Source: Macrococcus sp. 19Msa1099 (GTDB lineage: Bacteria; Bacillota; Bacilli; Staphylococcales; Staphylococcaceae). Taken from it: a stretch of DNA of 64,000 bases. The position numbers and the translations under genes are program-made. The notes beneath the pieces were generated by a model. That model ran no database searches. It was given only the letters and a program-made list of their open reading frames with translations, and was not told where the DNA came from. This document shows, piece after piece, positions 34,128 to 43,426 of the stretch. The DNA lies in NCBI GenBank assembly GCA_019357535.2, contig CP079957.1:1-64000 (forward strand). Reading direction: 5' to 3'. Within the stretch, counting starts at the first letter, position 1; each line of letters opens with the position of its first letter.

Positions 34128-36263
34128 ATGAAAACAGTCATAATTGCTGAAAAGCCAGATCAAGCGAAAAAATATGGGGCAGCATTAGGTAGTTTTAGTA
34201 GAAAAACAAGTTATTTAGAAGGTAAAACGGATGTATTTCCAGGTGAAGTTTATATCACTTGGTGTATTGGTCATCTTGTAGAACTTGCACCGATGAGAGA
34301 ATATGATGAGAAATATGCAAAATGGAACTTAGAGGATTTACCATTCTTACCTAAACAATTTAAATATCAATCGAAATATTCAGTTAAGGACCAGTTTAAT
34401 TCTATGAGGAAATTGTTGAAAGGTCTGACGAATAATGATCAAATTGTTATTGCTACAGATCCTGATAGAGAGGGAGAAGCTATTGCGTACTATGTATTAA
34501 ATTTATTAGGCATCAAAGATATTCCAATTAAAAGATTGTGGGCAAATACACAAGAGCCAACTGAGTTAAAGAATTTCTTCAGAAAATTAAAGGATGGAAA
34601 AGAAACATATAGATATTATGTAGAAGCCGAAGCACGTGGAAAGAGCGATTACTTAGTAGGTATGAATCTAACAAGGTTGATTACTCTACTACTTCAAAAT
34701 AAAGGCGTTAGAACAGACGGTGCTTTTTCTGTAGGACGTGTGCAGACACCAACATTATTTATGGTCTATAACAGAGAAAAAGAAATTGAGAACTTCAAAG
34801 AGAAAATATACTTTGATTTAGTCGCTGATGGGAAGAAAGATAGTATTAAATATCAGTTAAAAAGTGATGTAAGATTAGATAGTAATAATGAAATAAATGA
34901 ATACATCAATAATAACGGATTAAGTGATATTCCAGGAGAAGTTAAATCAATTACAGTTACTCCTAAAACAACAAAGGCACCTAAATTGTTTAAATTAGGT
35001 GGTATTCAAAAGGTCGGAAATAATAAATGGGGATATAGCTTGGATCAGACACTAAGCTATGTACAGTCATTATATGATAAAGGGTTCTTATCATACCCTA
35101 GAACAGACAGCAGTTTAATTACAACAGCAGAGTTCGAGTATCTGAAAAATCATTTAGAAGATTATAAAAGTCTTTTGAATCTTACATTTGATGTTAAATA
35201 TACAGAACCACGTAAGACTTATGTAGATAACGATAAGGTGTTAGAACACTATGCTATCGTTCCTACAAAAACAATACCATCTCAGCAACAATATGATGAC
35301 CTATCTGTTCAAGAAAAGAATATATATGATGCAGTAGTGAAACAAACTCTGGCCATCTTTGCAGATGATTATCACTATGAACAAACTAAAGTAGAGATAG
35401 TTGTGAATGATGTTATATTTAAAACTAGTGGTAATACACCAAAAATTCAAGGGTGGAAAAATTTAAGTAACGATACTGAAGAAGAAAAGACAACAACTTT
35501 ACCGTCATTTGAAGAAGGTGAACAAGTTGAACTTAGTATATATGGTAAGGAAGGACGAACAAAGCCACCATCATACCTAACAGAAGCAACACTTGGAGGA
35601 GAAGGAGGATTGATGGAAACTTGTGGAAAGACAATAGAGGATGAAGAACTAAGAGAAAGTCTATCAGCAGGGATAGGTACACCGGCTACACGTTCTGCTA
35701 TTGTTAAGAATATAATCGATAAAGGTTATATTACAGTTGATAAGAAAAAGTTGAGAACAACAGAGAAAGGTAGGTTATTATGTAGTGCCCTGGAAGGATC
35801 ATTGATAAGTAGTGCTGAGATGACTGGGAAATGGGAAGAGAAATTAAAATTCATTAGTGATGGCAAAGAAACTCAACAAAACTTTATAGAAGGCATCGAA
35901 ATATTTATTCAACAACTGTTTAAGGATATACCAGCTATGGTGAATGAAAATGTAAAGACTTCAACTTTAGAAAGTGTTAAACAAAGTGAAGGTAAAGGAT
36001 TAGGAATATGTCCGAAATGTAATAAGGGTTATATCAAGCATATCAAGACGAATAAATATGATTTCTATGCGTGTAGTGAAAAATGTGGCTTTACCATAAA
36101 TAGTGTTATTGCATCTAAAAAACTAAGTGAATCAAATATAAAACAGCTAATAAATAAAGGTAAAACAACAAAAATTAAAGGCTTTAAAGGAAAGAAAGGG
36201 ACATTTGATACAGAATTAATGCTAGATAAAGATTACAAGACAGTTTTCAATTTCAATAAATAA
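34128..36263 (+). CDS. topB: DNA topoisomerase III, type IA
   Basis: A 711-residue type IA topoisomerase, like TraI/TrsI of staphylococcal conjugative plasmids. The Toprim domain begins MKTVIIAEKPDQAKKYGAAL and contains the acidic triad ATDPDREGEA near residue 105. The active Tyr is in GFLSYPRTDSS near 320. GRVQTPTLFMV and GIGTPATRSAIV are further signatures. The C-terminal 100 residues include a Cys4 zinc-ribbon (CPKCNKGYIK, ACSEKCGF). It probably relieves topology problems during transfer or plasmid segregation. Confidence 0.92.
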   Translation: MKTVIIAEKPDQAKKYGAALGSFSRKTSYLEGKTDVFPGEVYITWCIGHLVELAPMREYDEKYAKWNLEDLPFLPKQFKYQSKYSVKDQFNSMRKLLKGLTNNDQIVIATDPDREGEAIAYYVLNLLGIKDIPIKRLWANTQEPTELKNFFRKLKDGKETYRYYVEAEARGKSDYLVGMNLTRLITLLLQNKGVRTDGAFSVGRVQTPTLFMVYNREKEIENFKEKIYFDLVADGKKDSIKYQLKSDVRLDSNNEINEYINNNGLSDIPGEVKSITVTPKTTKAPKLFKLGGIQKVGNNKWGYSLDQTLSYVQSLYDKGFLSYPRTDSSLITTAEFEYLKNHLEDYKSLLNLTFDVKYTEPRKTYVDNDKVLEHYAIVPTKTIPSQQQYDDLSVQEKNIYDAVVKQTLAIFADDYHYEQTKVEIVVNDVIFKTSGNTPKIQGWKNLSNDTEEEKTTTLPSFEEGEQVELSIYGKEGRTKPPSYLTEATLGGEGGLMETCGKTIEDEELRESLSAGIGTPATRSAIVKNIIDKGYITVDKKKLRTTEKGRLLCSALEGSLISSAEMTGKWEEKLKFISDGKETQQNFIEGIEIFIQQLFKDIPAMVNENVKTSTLESVKQSEGKGLGICPKCNKGYIKHIKTNKYDFYACSEKCGFTINSVIASKKLSESNIKQLINKGKTTKIKGFKGKKGTFDTELMLDKDYKTVFNFNK

Positions 36264-36296
36264 CGCTATATTTATATATAGCGTTATTTATTTTAT
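36257..36296 (+). terminator. Intrinsic terminator after topB
   Basis: AATAACGCTATA and TATAGCGTTATT form a 12-bp stem; TTATTTTATT follows. It overlaps the topB stop. Confidence 0.75.
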
Positions 36297-36311
36297 TATA
36301 GGAGGGGATTT

Positions 36312-36752
36312 ATGATTAATAAATATATCAGATGGTGCACAATAGGGGTATTGTTACTAATTTTTACTCAGCTAATATGTGGAATAATATTTAATCTATT
36401 ACATATAGACATCGTAAACAATGATATAAATAAAACAGGAGAATTGTTAAATAATATATCTGCGAAGTTTATTACTTTTTTAGCAGCTCCTGTAATTGAA
36501 GAATTTATTTTTAGATACTTGTTATTTCGTAAAGATGCTGAATACCCTATAAATATTGTGACTGCAATTATAAGTTCTTTTGTATTTGGGTTAGTACATG
36601 GTAAAGATATGATACTAACAATACCTCTTATAATTAATGGGCTAATTTATTGTTTAGTCTATCATAAATCTAATAGTATTTTTGTATCTATCATCACACA
36701 TAGTATTTTTAACATCTTTATATTCACTATACTACTTATCAATACAAGGTGA
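36312..36752 (+). CDS. CPBP-family intramembrane metalloprotease
   Basis: A 146-residue protein with about four membrane helices. It carries the CPBP/Abi signature EEFIFR (residues 61-66, APVIEEFIFRYLLF), then FGLVHGKD and HSIFNIF with the expected His residues. Members process prenylated or membrane substrates and some give bacteriocin or phage self-immunity. It is short for the family (usually 200 or more residues). GGAGGGG precedes the ATG. Role on the plasmid unknown. Confidence 0.75.
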   Translation: MINKYIRWCTIGVLLLIFTQLICGIIFNLLHIDIVNNDINKTGELLNNISAKFITFLAAPVIEEFIFRYLLFRKDAEYPINIVTAIISSFVFGLVHGKDMILTIPLIINGLIYCLVYHKSNSIFVSIITHSIFNIFIFTILLINTR

Positions 36753-36757
36753 TCGTT

Positions 36758-36796
36758 ATGAAAGAATACGGATTATCAGTAAAAAGGGATCGATAA
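36758..36796 (+). CDS. Possible 12-codon leader ORF
   Basis: AAGGTGATCGTT is followed by ATG and 12 codons (MKEYGLSVKRDR). It lies between the CPBP gene and a terminator preceding the Toprim gene, the same leader-plus-hairpin order seen at 2683 and 9143. Low confidence. Confidence 0.2.
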   Translation: MKEYGLSVKRDR

Positions 36797-36842
36797 CGAA
36801 AGTACTTTACTAAATTTATAGACCACCAAAATTATATAAATT

Positions 36843-36882
36843 AAGAAGCTAGATTCTAAAAATAGGATCTAGCTTCTTTTAT
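36843..36882 (+). terminator. Intrinsic terminator before Toprim gene
   Basis: AAGAAGCTAGAT (36843-36854) pairs with ATCTAGCTTCTT (36867-36878), then TTATTTT. Confidence 0.85.
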
Positions 36883-36898
36883 TTTGAGGAGAGATATT

Positions 36899-38197
36899 AT
36901 GAAAAAATATTCTAATGAAGAAATAGCAAAAATTTATTCAGTGAAAAATAGAAAATTACCTGACGAACTGGTAAAACAGGCAAATAGTGTTAATATTATG
37001 GATTATATCGAGAAAAAAGGGTTAATGGTCCAAAAATCTTCCAAGGGAACATTTCAGTTAGCTGAACATGATTCATTAAAAATAACACCATCTGAAAATG
37101 TATTTAACTGGTATAGTCGTGATGAAGGTGGTTATGGTGCTGTAGGATTTGCTAGAGTGTATTTTGATATGGACTTTAGAAGTGCAGTCAGAGATGTTAT
37201 GGAAAATGCAGATGAACTGATAAAGACAGTTGATTATAGTAAATATAAGAAGGTAGAAGAACCATATACGTATGATAGAAATCATATGGGAGATAATACA
37301 TCAAAAGCAGAAGAATATTTAGTAGAACAAAGAGGAATAAATCCTACTTTAGTAGAAAAGCTAATAGATAAAGGTATAATCCGCCAAACTGACAAATATG
37401 AAAACGTTGCATTTATGTGGCATAAAAATGGTGAAATTATTGGTCACGAAGAAAGAGGTACAGGCGAAAAAAGATTCATGAAAATAGCATCAGGTGTACC
37501 TGAAAATAGAGGTTTTTCGGTCACTTTTGGTAAACCAGAAAATCTATTTGTATTCGAATCTTCGATAGATGCATTATCATACGCATCAATCTATCAGCCA
37601 ATAAATTCTAGATTTATAAGTATGAATGGATTGAAAGAAAATACAATGTACCAGGCAATGAAAGATATTTATGATGATACAGGTAAATTACCAGAAAATG
37701 TTGTCTTATGTGTAGATAATGACAAAGCAGGCAGAAGATTTGTAAGTGAAAAATCAGCTTCAGTACAAATAGGTAATCAAGAGACGACAACATATAGTTC
37801 TCTGCCTCCAAGATTTGAAAAAAATAAAATAACCAATTCAAATATGGATATAGAAAGTTTCTTAGAGATTTTAGAACATGATAATAATACTAATATTACA
37901 ATTAACAATACAGGTATTAAGCTGTACAGAAATGTTAAAGATGAGTATGTATTGAACTATAATGATCTGGACTATACCTTAGATGGCAAAGCGCATAGTA
38001 AAAAGAAGATTAAAGATGCTATGTCAGAAATCAAATTTGATATCAGTTATATTGAAACAACGAAAGATTGGAATGAAGTATTAAAGTATATAAAAGAAAA
38101 TAATATTAAAGAGCTAAATAGACCTTTAGTACGAACAAGTACACAAGATATAGATATTAATCCAGTAAAAAATAAAGATGAAGAGATTGAAAGATGA
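36899..38197 (+). CDS. DUF3991/Toprim-domain primase-like protein
   Basis: A 432-residue protein. The N-terminal 130 residues resemble the DUF3991/CHC2-like region (LPDELVKQANSVNIMDYIEK, WYSRDEGGYGAVGFARVYF). A Toprim-like domain follows near residues 215-300 (LFVFESSIDALSYASIY with Glu, VVLCVDNDKAGRRF with the acidic pair). Such proteins occur on conjugative plasmids of Firmicutes and are thought to act like primases on transferred DNA. Start at 36899 is set by GAGGAGAGATATT. Its stop overlaps the next ATG. Confidence 0.75.
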   Translation: MKKYSNEEIAKIYSVKNRKLPDELVKQANSVNIMDYIEKKGLMVQKSSKGTFQLAEHDSLKITPSENVFNWYSRDEGGYGAVGFARVYFDMDFRSAVRDVMENADELIKTVDYSKYKKVEEPYTYDRNHMGDNTSKAEEYLVEQRGINPTLVEKLIDKGIIRQTDKYENVAFMWHKNGEIIGHEERGTGEKRFMKIASGVPENRGFSVTFGKPENLFVFESSIDALSYASIYQPINSRFISMNGLKENTMYQAMKDIYDDTGKLPENVVLCVDNDKAGRRFVSEKSASVQIGNQETTTYSSLPPRFEKNKITNSNMDIESFLEILEHDNNTNITINNTGIKLYRNVKDEYVLNYNDLDYTLDGKAHSKKKIKDAMSEIKFDISYIETTKDWNEVLKYIKENNIKELNRPLVRTSTQDIDINPVKNKDEEIER

Positions 38198-38679
38198 TAG
38201 AGATTATCATTTTTTCAGGATTTTTGATAGTCTGTATTTACTTTACTATAAAGAAATCGAGACACAAAAAAGCTAATAAAAGATTAGCTTCTTCTGGTCT
38301 ATCTGCGATAGATCATATGACTGGCAAAGAATTTGAGAACTATTTAAAATCACTTTTTCATGAAATGGGATATAGATCGATAGTTACAAAGTCATCAAAT
38401 GATTTTGGTGCTGATTTAGTGTTAAAAAGTGAAAAAGATATTATCGTAATTCAAGCTAAGAGATATAAAGGGAAAGTTGGAATTAAAGCAGTCCAGGAAG
38501 TATATTCAGCAAAAGGGTACTATAGGGCAGAGGAGGCATTTGTATTTACAAACTCTTATTTTACGTCTAGTGCAAAGAAACTAGCTGAATCAATTGGAGT
38601 TAATTTATGTGACAGAGATAAGTTAAAGGAAATAAAAAAACTTACAAAACAGCTATGTATATATATAGCTATTTTGTAA
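38194..38679 (+). CDS. Mrr-like restriction endonuclease-fold membrane protein
   Basis: A 161-residue protein with an N-terminal membrane helix (IEIIIFSGFLIVCIYFTIKK) and an Mrr_cat-type nuclease domain. The catalytic pattern is visible: KEFENYLKSLF, then D in NDFGADLVL, and QAKRYK (Q-x-K) near residue 95. Membrane-anchored Mrr-like nucleases are common in Firmicutes plasmids and are often annotated as restriction endonuclease; real substrates are unknown. Start overlaps the previous stop (ATGA). Confidence 0.75.
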   Translation: MIEIIIFSGFLIVCIYFTIKKSRHKKANKRLASSGLSAIDHMTGKEFENYLKSLFHEMGYRSIVTKSSNDFGADLVLKSEKDIIVIQAKRYKGKVGIKAVQEVYSAKGYYRAEEAFVFTNSYFTSSAKKLAESIGVNLCDRDKLKEIKKLTKQLCIYIAIL

Positions 38680-38680
38680 G
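38641..38680 (+). terminator. Hairpin at the 3' end of the Mrr-like gene
   Basis: CTTACAAAA-CAGCTAT pairs with ATAGCT-ATTTTGTAAG with one mismatch. It covers the last codons. No clear T-run follows, so it may be weak. Confidence 0.45.
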
Positions 38681-38712
38681 ACTTATAGTATTATATTAGT
38701 AGGAGAGGTACT

Positions 38713-39036
38713 ATGGAAAAGATATATTGTGTATTTTGTAATAAGAAAGATACGTTTGATGTTTTTCAATTAAATATTAAGGCAGAATTGAAAGATATGT
38801 ATACGATAGAATATCACCCTTGTTTAGCAAAAGGACATATTAACCACTCTGATATAGATAAAATCATTAGACTTTCAAATGGCAGAGGGACCGTTGCTTT
38901 TACTAAAAATAAAGAACTTATTTCCTATTTTTTAGATATTCTAGCAAAACAAGAACTTATATTTATTAAATCTGAAGAAAAAAGATTGACTGAATATAAA
39001 AAGACCATAAAGAGTATAAAAGAACATTATCTATAA
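38713..39036 (+). CDS. Hypothetical protein with N-terminal Cys pair
   Basis: A 107-residue protein beginning MEKIYCVFCNKKDTF; CVFC resembles half of a zinc ribbon, with another Cys and His later (YHPCLAKGHINH). It could bind zinc and nucleic acid. AGGAGAGG precedes the ATG. Not otherwise recognised. Confidence 0.5.
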   Translation: MEKIYCVFCNKKDTFDVFQLNIKAELKDMYTIEYHPCLAKGHINHSDIDKIIRLSNGRGTVAFTKNKELISYFLDILAKQELIFIKSEEKRLTEYKKTIKSIKEHYL

Positions 39037-39097
39037 TTTTATATGTTAAATGTTATATGTTAAACTTTATTAAAATAGTTTAATAAAAGGTGAACAT

Positions 39098-39337
39098 ATG
39101 AATAAAAGTGATGCAAACATGAAAAAGTGGATAGAAGAAAATATTATTAGGGGTATGGATGCCCATAAGATAACAGGTCAATCAAGAACAGCTTTTGTAT
39201 CTTCATGTAATAGAGGTATCATCAAGCCATTTGTAACGTTAAATCTTAATTCAGAATCCACAAAGCCCACACATCTGTATTTGAAAAGCGATTTGTTAGC
39301 TTATAAGGATCACCTAGAACAAAAAAAGAAAAAGTAA
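39098..39337 (+). CDS. Small basic HTH-like protein
   Basis: A 79-residue basic protein with a pattern like an excisionase or MerR-type winged helix: KWIEENIIRGMDAHKITGQS, RTAFVSSCNRGIIKPFV and a lysine-rich tail (DHLEQKKKK). It could be a small DNA-binding regulator. AAAAGGTGAACAT precedes the ATG, and TTAAACT/AGTTTAA dyad lies just upstream (39060-39082). No target known. Confidence 0.5.
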   Translation: MNKSDANMKKWIEENIIRGMDAHKITGQSRTAFVSSCNRGIIKPFVTLNLNSESTKPTHLYLKSDLLAYKDHLEQKKKK

Positions 39338-39350
39338 GGAGGAAAATAAA

Positions 39351-39467
39351 ATGAATTATGAACAAGAAAATATATCAAATGGCGTTACAATCATAGACAA
39401 TGAGCCGATTGAATATGATGGTGAGAAATTTGAAATCCCAGTATCTACAATCCAAGAAGATTTATAA
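39351..39467 (+). CDS. 38-residue acidic peptide
   Basis: ATG at 39351 after a perfect GTAAGGAGGAAAA site encodes a 38-residue acidic peptide (MNYEQENISNGVTIIDNEPI at the start, STIQEDL at the end). It is 13 bp after the preceding gene and ends before a strong terminator. Good translation signals make it a likely real small gene. Function unknown. Confidence 0.5.
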   Translation: MNYEQENISNGVTIIDNEPIEYDGEKFEIPVSTIQEDL

Positions 39468-39477
39468 AAACTAAAAG

Positions 39478-39517
39478 CTGCCTAAAATGATTTCAATCAT
39501 TTTAGGCAGTTTTTTTA
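39478..39517 (+). terminator. Intrinsic terminator before sortase
   Basis: CTGCCTAAAATGAT (39478-39491) and ATCATTTTAGGCAG (39496-39509) form a 14-bp stem followed by TTTTTTT. Confidence 0.9.
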
Positions 39518-39535
39518 TTTAATGGAGGAACAATT

Positions 39536-40288
39536 TTGAATAAAAATAAAATAATAAAATTCTTATTTATACTATTTATAATAGTAGGTTTACTGATAAG
39601 TGCTACCCCTTATGTAATTAATAATTTTATAGAACCTTATCATATGAATAGAATTCATGAAGAAACAATCAATGTATCTAAAGGAACGATCAAAGAAAAT
39701 AAAAAGAAAATCAATGCAATGCAGCAGGCGACAGATGATAGTATATCATCGACTAATAATAATGGTACTGCCGATAAAAACAATATAGGTTATCAAGAAA
39801 ATACAGAGAATTATGATTCTATATCATATGACCCAAGTGCTATTCAATCATTAAGCAGAATTCCCAAATTTCAAGAAGTGAATATGAACTTTCTTGTTGG
39901 ATATATTCAGATACCTGAAGTGAACCTGGAACTGCCCGTATTAGAAGGCTTAACAAATGAAAATCTAAATGTTGCAACTGGAACGATGAAGCCAGGTCAA
40001 GAGATGGGAAAACGTAACTATGCGATTGCAGGACATCATATGCCGAATGAGAACTTATTGTTTTCACCATTAATGAGAGTAAAAAAAGGAAATTTAGCAT
40101 ATCTAACAGATAAGGATAGAACATATGTATATAAAGTTATTAAAACTGAAGTACTAGACGTTAATAGAGGAGATGTAGTTGCAGATGCAGAGGGAGATAA
40201 AATTATTACATTAATTACTTGTACTGATATAAAAGGAACAGCACGTTGGATGGTTAGAGGAAAGTTAATTAAGACTATTAATAATTAA
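39536..40288 (+). CDS. Class A-like sortase
   Basis: A 250-residue membrane-anchored transpeptidase. One N-terminal helix (FLFILFIIVGLLISATPYVI) is followed by a sortase fold with catalytic His (AIAGHHM), Cys (TLITCTD) and Arg (GTARWMVRG). The insert between helix and fold is rich in Asn and Thr. It starts with TTG after TGGAGGAACAATT. Sortases attach LPXTG proteins to the wall; the plasmid carries its own LPHTG adhesin at 9253, a likely substrate. Confidence 0.88.
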   Translation: MNKNKIIKFLFILFIIVGLLISATPYVINNFIEPYHMNRIHEETINVSKGTIKENKKKINAMQQATDDSISSTNNNGTADKNNIGYQENTENYDSISYDPSAIQSLSRIPKFQEVNMNFLVGYIQIPEVNLELPVLEGLTNENLNVATGTMKPGQEMGKRNYAIAGHHMPNENLLFSPLMRVKKGNLAYLTDKDRTYVYKVIKTEVLDVNRGDVVADAEGDKIITLITCTDIKGTARWMVRGKLIKTINN

Positions 40289-40313
40289 AAATATATTATA
40301 AGAGGTGAATTAG

Positions 40314-41177
40314 ATGTTATTAGCTACTTGGAGAAGTACAAATTATTCAAAATATACTAAATTTAATGAACTTAAGAATATTCATTATGTAACGAAAAAC
40401 GATTATTATATATGGTGTATAAATGCTGATAATTTACAAAATTTAATAACAAATTCTATTTTAACTTGTTTAAGATATCCTGAAAAACTATATATTTTTG
40501 AATCCGAAGACTATTTAATAATAGATAAATCAGAGTGGTACAAAGCTATAAGACTACATGATGTAAATCAAGGGTTGTTGAATCCATTAGATTATGTTGT
40601 AGATGCAAATTTTACTGGTCCAGTAGAGTATTTAGTTAAAGAAATACCTAAAAACTGTGAAACATATGAGGTATTACCCTTTGAAATAGAATGTGAAAAT
40701 ATTATTATGAATAAATCTTACCAACAATCATTATCAAAGTTTAAAGAGGTATACCAAAAACCAAATTATTCTTCATATGAAAAATCAGTAAAAATAGCTA
40801 GATTAAATCAAATGAATTTTTTAACATATGTATTACCAGTAATCTGGTCGAAAAAAGAATCTGAAAAGATTGATTTAAAAAATATTATGCCATTAACATG
40901 GGAACAAATAGAAGTTTTAGCTACTACATTTATAGGTCTAGCATTGTGTAAGAAACCTGATTATCTTTTAGAGATGACAGCAGGTTTTCACTATTGGGAT
41001 ACTACTGAGGGTAATTGGGATCATAAATTTCATAACTTGTTAGTGGAAAAATCTATAAATACTTTAAATAAGAAAACTGTAAAGTTATATTCAGATATTA
41101 ATGATGTAAAAGTTAATAGAAATGATTTATGTCCTTGCGGAAGTGGAAAGAAAGTGAAAAAATGCCATATTAAATAA
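40314..41177 (+). CDS. SEC-C motif protein, unknown
   Basis: A 287-residue protein ending in a SEC-C zinc motif (RNDLCPCGSGKKVKKCH), which binds metal and often targets nucleic acid or SecB-like partners. The remaining 265 residues are not recognised. AGAGGTGAATTAG precedes the ATG. It is the last plus-strand gene before the decayed restriction region and may belong to a defence-type neighbourhood. Confidence 0.6.
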   Translation: MLLATWRSTNYSKYTKFNELKNIHYVTKNDYYIWCINADNLQNLITNSILTCLRYPEKLYIFESEDYLIIDKSEWYKAIRLHDVNQGLLNPLDYVVDANFTGPVEYLVKEIPKNCETYEVLPFEIECENIIMNKSYQQSLSKFKEVYQKPNYSSYEKSVKIARLNQMNFLTYVLPVIWSKKESEKIDLKNIMPLTWEQIEVLATTFIGLALCKKPDYLLEMTAGFHYWDTTEGNWDHKFHNLLVEKSINTLNKKTVKLYSDINDVKVNRNDLCPCGSGKKVKKCHIK

Positions 41178-41352
41178 TTTTAAAAAAGATTCTTAATAAC
41201 AGTTGTACTATATAAAAGTGGATATTGAAGAAAAAGTATGTAAAAGAACGATAGTTACAAATTCAAATATTTAAATTATATTTTGTTATTCAAGCAAGAG
41301 TATAATTACTATAAATATAATTTTGAATTAATTTTTTTGTTTTTAAATTTAA

Positions 41353-41403
41353 AAGCTCTTTATAAAGTTTTCGATTTTTAAGTATCAAATTTATAAAGAG
41401 CTT
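41353..41403. terminator. Bidirectional-type hairpin
   Basis: AAGCTCTTTATAAA (41353-41366) and TTTATAAAGAGCTT (41390-41403) pair; T-rich sequence lies on both sides. It separates the convergent SEC-C gene and hsdS remnant. The 175 bp before it hold nothing else recognised. Confidence 0.6.
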
Positions 41404-41414
41404 ATCAAATTTTT

Positions 41415-42442
41415 TTATTTTAATATCGATAATTTATCAATGTGATTATTTTGAATTTGCTTCATATAGTTTTCCATATAGTAAAAGTCTAGTTGATTAT
41501 TCTTGTCAAACAGCAACATTATCATTTCTTTATTAATTCTTTTGTCACTTATTTCTCGATTGAAATCGTATTTTCCTTGTATCTGATGTCTTATTGTAGC
41601 TGTGATAAACAAGTAAATATATTTGTTAAAATCATTATTAATTAAACTTGTAACATGATCACTAGCTATAAATTTATACGGGTGGTAAAAAGTAGCACCT
41701 ACACTTCCACTATTAGCTAGTGTTATGCAGTTAGAAAAAAATCTCACATTTTTATTGTTTGATATTAGGTTATCTACACCATTGTTTAAAGCAGTAGAGC
41801 TTATATACGGTATATTACCTATTTTTTGATTTTTTTGATTAATCTTTTTCTACGTTTGATTTCTTTGAATATTTCATTGATAGAAACTGGCTTCCAATAT
41901 GCTGGGTTTGAAATATTAGTTACATTATTCTTTCTAAAGATTTGAATAGTTTTTAATGTTTTTTTGTGTAGGGATTTAACATATTGATCCATGTATTCAT
42001 AATCAGGTTCATTATTTTGGTTTACTGGTAGCATAATCTTTTTTCTTTTTAAACGTCCTAGAGTTGCACCATTGCCACCCCAATTTAAATACATTAAACT
42101 ATCTTTTATCAATGGTATTAAGAATAAACCAATATTCTTAGTGAGGTTTTTTACATTTAACACTTGAATGTTTTGACCTGTATAGAAGTCGTATTCTTGA
42201 TAAAATACTGTTTGTGTATCTAAACCTATCGTTATGACATTTCCTTTGTTAATAGGATGTTTTTGTTGTGATATGAATTTAGCTATACCATTATTTTTTT
42301 CAGTTCGTGTGATATAGGGGTAAATCTGTTCACCGAGGTTTTTTATATTTGTAGCATCAATGAAACATGTAGATGATGTTAGTGTGAAATATCTGCTATC
42401 TGATAATTCAAAAGGCAACCATTTTTTATTCAAATAAATCAC
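41415..42442 (-). pseudogene. Restriction specificity subunit (HsdS-like), frameshifted
   Basis: Read on the minus strand, the first frame (42442-41819, 207 residues) looks like one target-recognition half ending in KIMLPVNQNNEPDYEYMDQY and coiled helices. It stops at IKKIKK. Shifting frame at the A-tracts near 41822-41835 continues as KIGNIPYISSTALNNGVDNL and then RFFSNCITLANSGSVGATFY to 41415, the second recognition half. So a one-base shift in A7/A6 tracts breaks a roughly 340-residue S subunit. Its partner methylase is truncated, so the system is probably dead, though phase variation by slippage is possible. Confidence 0.7.
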
Positions 42443-43247
42443 CTCTACCGTTAAGTGTCATATCCACTTGAAATGTCATATAATCAGCAATCACTTTTTC
42501 AAAGTCTTCTTCATTAGGAATTTCCTCGTTATAGTAGTAAAAGCTGTGTAACCATTCATCTTCCCAAGTAATCTTTGATTTCACAATAAAGTTTGTATCA
42601 GCATCTTCATTACCTGATAAGACATCAATCAAGAATTCTTTCTTAGATTTTTCAGTCCCATCACCAACAAGTCCTACGTGTTTACGTACAATATATCCAT
42701 CATCTTTAAAGTTTACAAAATTAACACGTTTATTTTCTGGATGAGGTATACCAGCTGTAAATATTGCGATTGCAGGGTTTGTACCAACACCATAGAATGT
42801 GTTTATGTTCATTGTGATAACAGCTTCAAGTGTATTGTTCTCTAATATAGCACGTTTATAATCTTTTTCTTTTTTAGATTTACCAATCATTGTGCTTTGT
42901 GGGACGATGGCTGCTAATCTACCACCTTGTGTCATTAGCATAAGGGCGTGTTTAATAAAGTTTATTTCTGACAGATGTAATAGGTCTTTGTTTTTCGCTT
43001 GTGAATACGGTGGGTTGATAAGCACCTTAGTGATTTTATCATTATAATCGTCTATATCCACATGGAATATATCATCACGACGGAGATTACTTTTACCATC
43101 ACCACGTAAAATCATGTTTGTTGTGGCAATAGTAAATAACTTCTGTTGTAGTTCAACACCATGGAGTTTATTTTTCTTAATATCTTCAATTTCATCTTCA
43201 TTAACAGCTTGTGAAATCATTCTGTTCATAGCAGAAATAAGGAAACC
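42426..43247 (-). pseudogene. N-6 adenine DNA methylase (HsdM-like), 5'-truncated
   Basis: The C-terminal part of a type I or BcgI-type methylase. Reading starts at the remnant GFLISAMNRMISQA, normally just after the SAM-binding DPxxGTGG motif, which is missing. Catalytic motif IV NPPY is present (VLINPPYSQAKNKD), followed by GGRLAAIVPQSTM and FYGVGTNPAIAIF. The 3' end overlaps the start of the HsdS-like remnant by 17 nt, as in an intact hsdMS pair. Upstream of 43247 the sequence is unrelated for 180 bp up to an IS30 element, so the 5' half was lost by deletion. Confidence 0.75.
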
Positions 43248-43426
43248 CCAGGCCTACCATAAATAAAACTAAGTATATGCAAAATGAATGTATTTAAATA
43301 AATTAGTTTAGGATTCCTTTGAGAGAATCGTATCATAAGTAATGAGGTTATTAATTTGAATATACTTTCAATGTGGATTTGTGTCTATTTATAGTAATTA
43401 AAATATTCTATTTCAGAATTCGTCGA

